Shown here: in pieces, positions 30,864-32,212 of the stretch
How positions within the stretch are numbered: the first letter of the stretch is position 1
Layout: each line of letters opens with the position of its first letter
Assembly (NCBI GenBank): GCA_024196135.1
Contig: JAMQCK010000273.1
Span: forward strand, 1 to 32,212
Length of the DNA stretch: 32,212 nt
DNA from: Pleurotus ostreatus/Saccharomyces cerevisiae fusant
Lineage: Eukaryota; Opisthokonta
Reading direction: 5' to 3'
The notes under the pieces: model-generated
What the model was told of the DNA's origin: nothing
Databases searched by the model: none
Seen by the model: the letters and a program-made list of their open reading frames with translations, nothing else
Made by a program: the position numbers and the translations under genes

Positions 30864-32212
30864 CTACCACGCCAGCGCCATTGCGATCTTTTTATCCAAG
30901 GTCGGCTCTCCGAGATGCACCACGTCCACATCGCACGGGCCCGCATAGTCATACCTCCCATTCTTCCTCCCCTTCTCGCCCAGCTTCTTCCACCCCTTCC
31001 TCAAGAACTCCCCGATGTCGGACGGGGTCATCTTCTTGATGTAGCCCACCAGCTCGTCTGGCGTTTTAGGGTCCTGGTCCACCCACGTCGGCAGGCCCAT
31101 GCCCTTGCACCATGCCCTGGGGGCCCCGAGCCCGTCGTGCGGCGCGCCGGCGGTGCGCGCGACGAGCTCGAGCATGCCGGCGAGCCAGCCGCGACGGTAG
31201 TCGTCGAAGGTGGGCGCGTCCCAGTCGCGCGCGGCGAAGAAGCGGGTGGTGAGCCCGAGGGGGTTGTGCGCGAAGCCTTCGACGGCGTGGGCGTGGCCCA
31301 TGAGGTACTTTTCCGAGCGAGGGGGAGCTGGTGGTGGGGGAGGAGAAGGCGAGGGAGGAGGGTGGGAGAAAGCGGGCGTGGGTGCGCGCTCGACCACGGC
31401 TTCGGTGGGAGCTGGCGACGGGGAGCGTGAGGCGGTCAGGGAGAGTGGGAGTGGAGGTTGGGGTGAAAGAGGGCAGACATCGTACATGTCGCTCTCATCG
31501 TCTGAAGGTTCAGGCGAGGACGCGCGCGAGCTCTGCGGCGACCCGTCAAAATACTCCTCGAACTCCTCAAGCGTTAAAGGGAGGACATCCGCGAGGTCGG
31601 GCACCGTCACGTTGGAGTCTCCACCCCACACATCCCGGATCTCATCCCAAACCACCTCCAGAAACTGCCCAATCTCCTCCAAATCCATATGCTTGAACCG
31701 CGTTGCGCAGGTCTCCGCGTCGCACCTCTCGCTGCCCGCGTGCGCGAAGTAGTTCTTGGCGAAGTCGGCGACGGTGAAGCGCTTGGGAACGACGGCGTCG
31801 AAGGGGCCGAGGTGCTCATTACCCCTCATGCTACGGATGAGGGGAAACATCATGAAGATATACGCGTCGCGGAAGGTGCCGAGTTCCTCGAGCGTAAATT
31901 TTTGGATGGTCTTGTAGCGCTCGTCGCGCCGATCGACGCCATACAGCGCCTGGCGCCGACCGAGCTCTTCAATCTTCTCCTTGGAACGCTGACTCAATCA
32001 GCATCGGCGACCGGAGAAGATGAGCGCGTACTCACATATGTGGAGTTATGGATAACGTAGCATGTCGCAGCAAGGAAATCCTCGAGCTGTGTTTGGTTCA
32101 TGGAGCGAAGCACGTCCATCGCGATAACTTCGCCGTCACGAAGTCCATTCAGGCCATACGCGAAGCAATCCATGTCGAGAGACTCGCGTGTCCTTGGTCC
32201 CTTGGCGCAAAG
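30864..32212 (-). CDS. hypothetical protein, 5' end beyond window or near edge
   Basis: Two exons visible in transcript order: 32036-32212 (open to the window edge) and 30864-31988, joined by a 47-nt GT-AG intron in phase 0. The visible protein is up to 433 residues. A start at the ATG of 32171-32173 (MDCFAYGLNGLRDGEV) is possible, but the frame stays open beyond it. Two globular parts flank a Pro/Ser-rich acidic linker. The first contains FMMFPLIRSMRGNEHLGPFD, a cysteine pair (RCDAETCATRF) and EIGQFLEVVWDEIRDVW. The second contains WDAPTFDDYRRGWLAGMLEL and DIGEFLRKGWKKLGEKGRK. The related motifs EIGQFLEVVW and DIGEFLRKGW, one near the end of each part, hint at an internal duplication. I do not recognise the family; there are no membrane segments and no signal peptide in the visible part. 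Confidence 0.7.

Overview
The window looks like nuclear DNA of a filamentous basidiomycete, probably an agaricomycete close to Polyporales. Genes are broken by many introns of about 45-65 nt with GTGCGT, GTGAGT or GTACGT donors. Gene content is typically fungal: a PalC pH-signalling protein, an XLF/Nej1 repair factor, Atg13, Mim1/Tom13, a GMC oxidoreductase, a phi-type GST and a cytochrome b5-acyl-CoA dehydrogenase fusion. No bacterial operons, CRISPR arrays, rRNA or convincing tRNA genes were seen. All gene models below were assembled by hand: splice sites were accepted only where the coding phase closed across every junction and the protein matched family expectation.

Layout. 226-1823 (+) palC. 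3082-5009 (+) two-segment membrane protein of unknown function. 5259-7836 (-) 17-exon GMC oxidoreductase. 9091-9736 (+) apparent remnant of a DUF6534-type membrane protein. 10945-12148 (+) UbiA-family enzyme. 13610-14422 (+) GST. 14827-17509 (+) cytochrome b5/acyl-CoA dehydrogenase. 17990-18968 (-) Mim1-like mitochondrial import factor. 20220-21017 (+) 86-residue cysteine-rich protein split over four exons. 21491-21993 (+) weakly supported small gene. 22088-24615 (-) XLF/Nej1. 26398-28895 (+) ATG13. 29419-30648 (+) FHA/G-patch protein. 30864 to the window end (-) partial gene of unknown function.

The outer parts hold conserved cell-biology genes. The 5-17.5 kb interval instead groups an intracellular GMC oxidoreductase, a UbiA enzyme, a GST and a b5-ACAD, a set that would suit a small specialised-metabolism cluster (inference). 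A 12-nt CGG-N6-CCG sequence, typical of zinc-cluster regulators, recurs in this interval: exact copies at 12359, 14529 and 17480 and a one-mismatch copy at 10657. The copies upstream of UbiA and ACAD lie at nearly the same distance from the start codon.

The most unusual structure is in the GMC gene: the reading frame closes only if a 2-nt exon, flanked by a GT-AG and a GC-AG intron, completes a conserved Gln codon. The UbiA gene has a similar arrangement, with a 12-nt exon after a GC-AG intron that carries part of the active-site motif.
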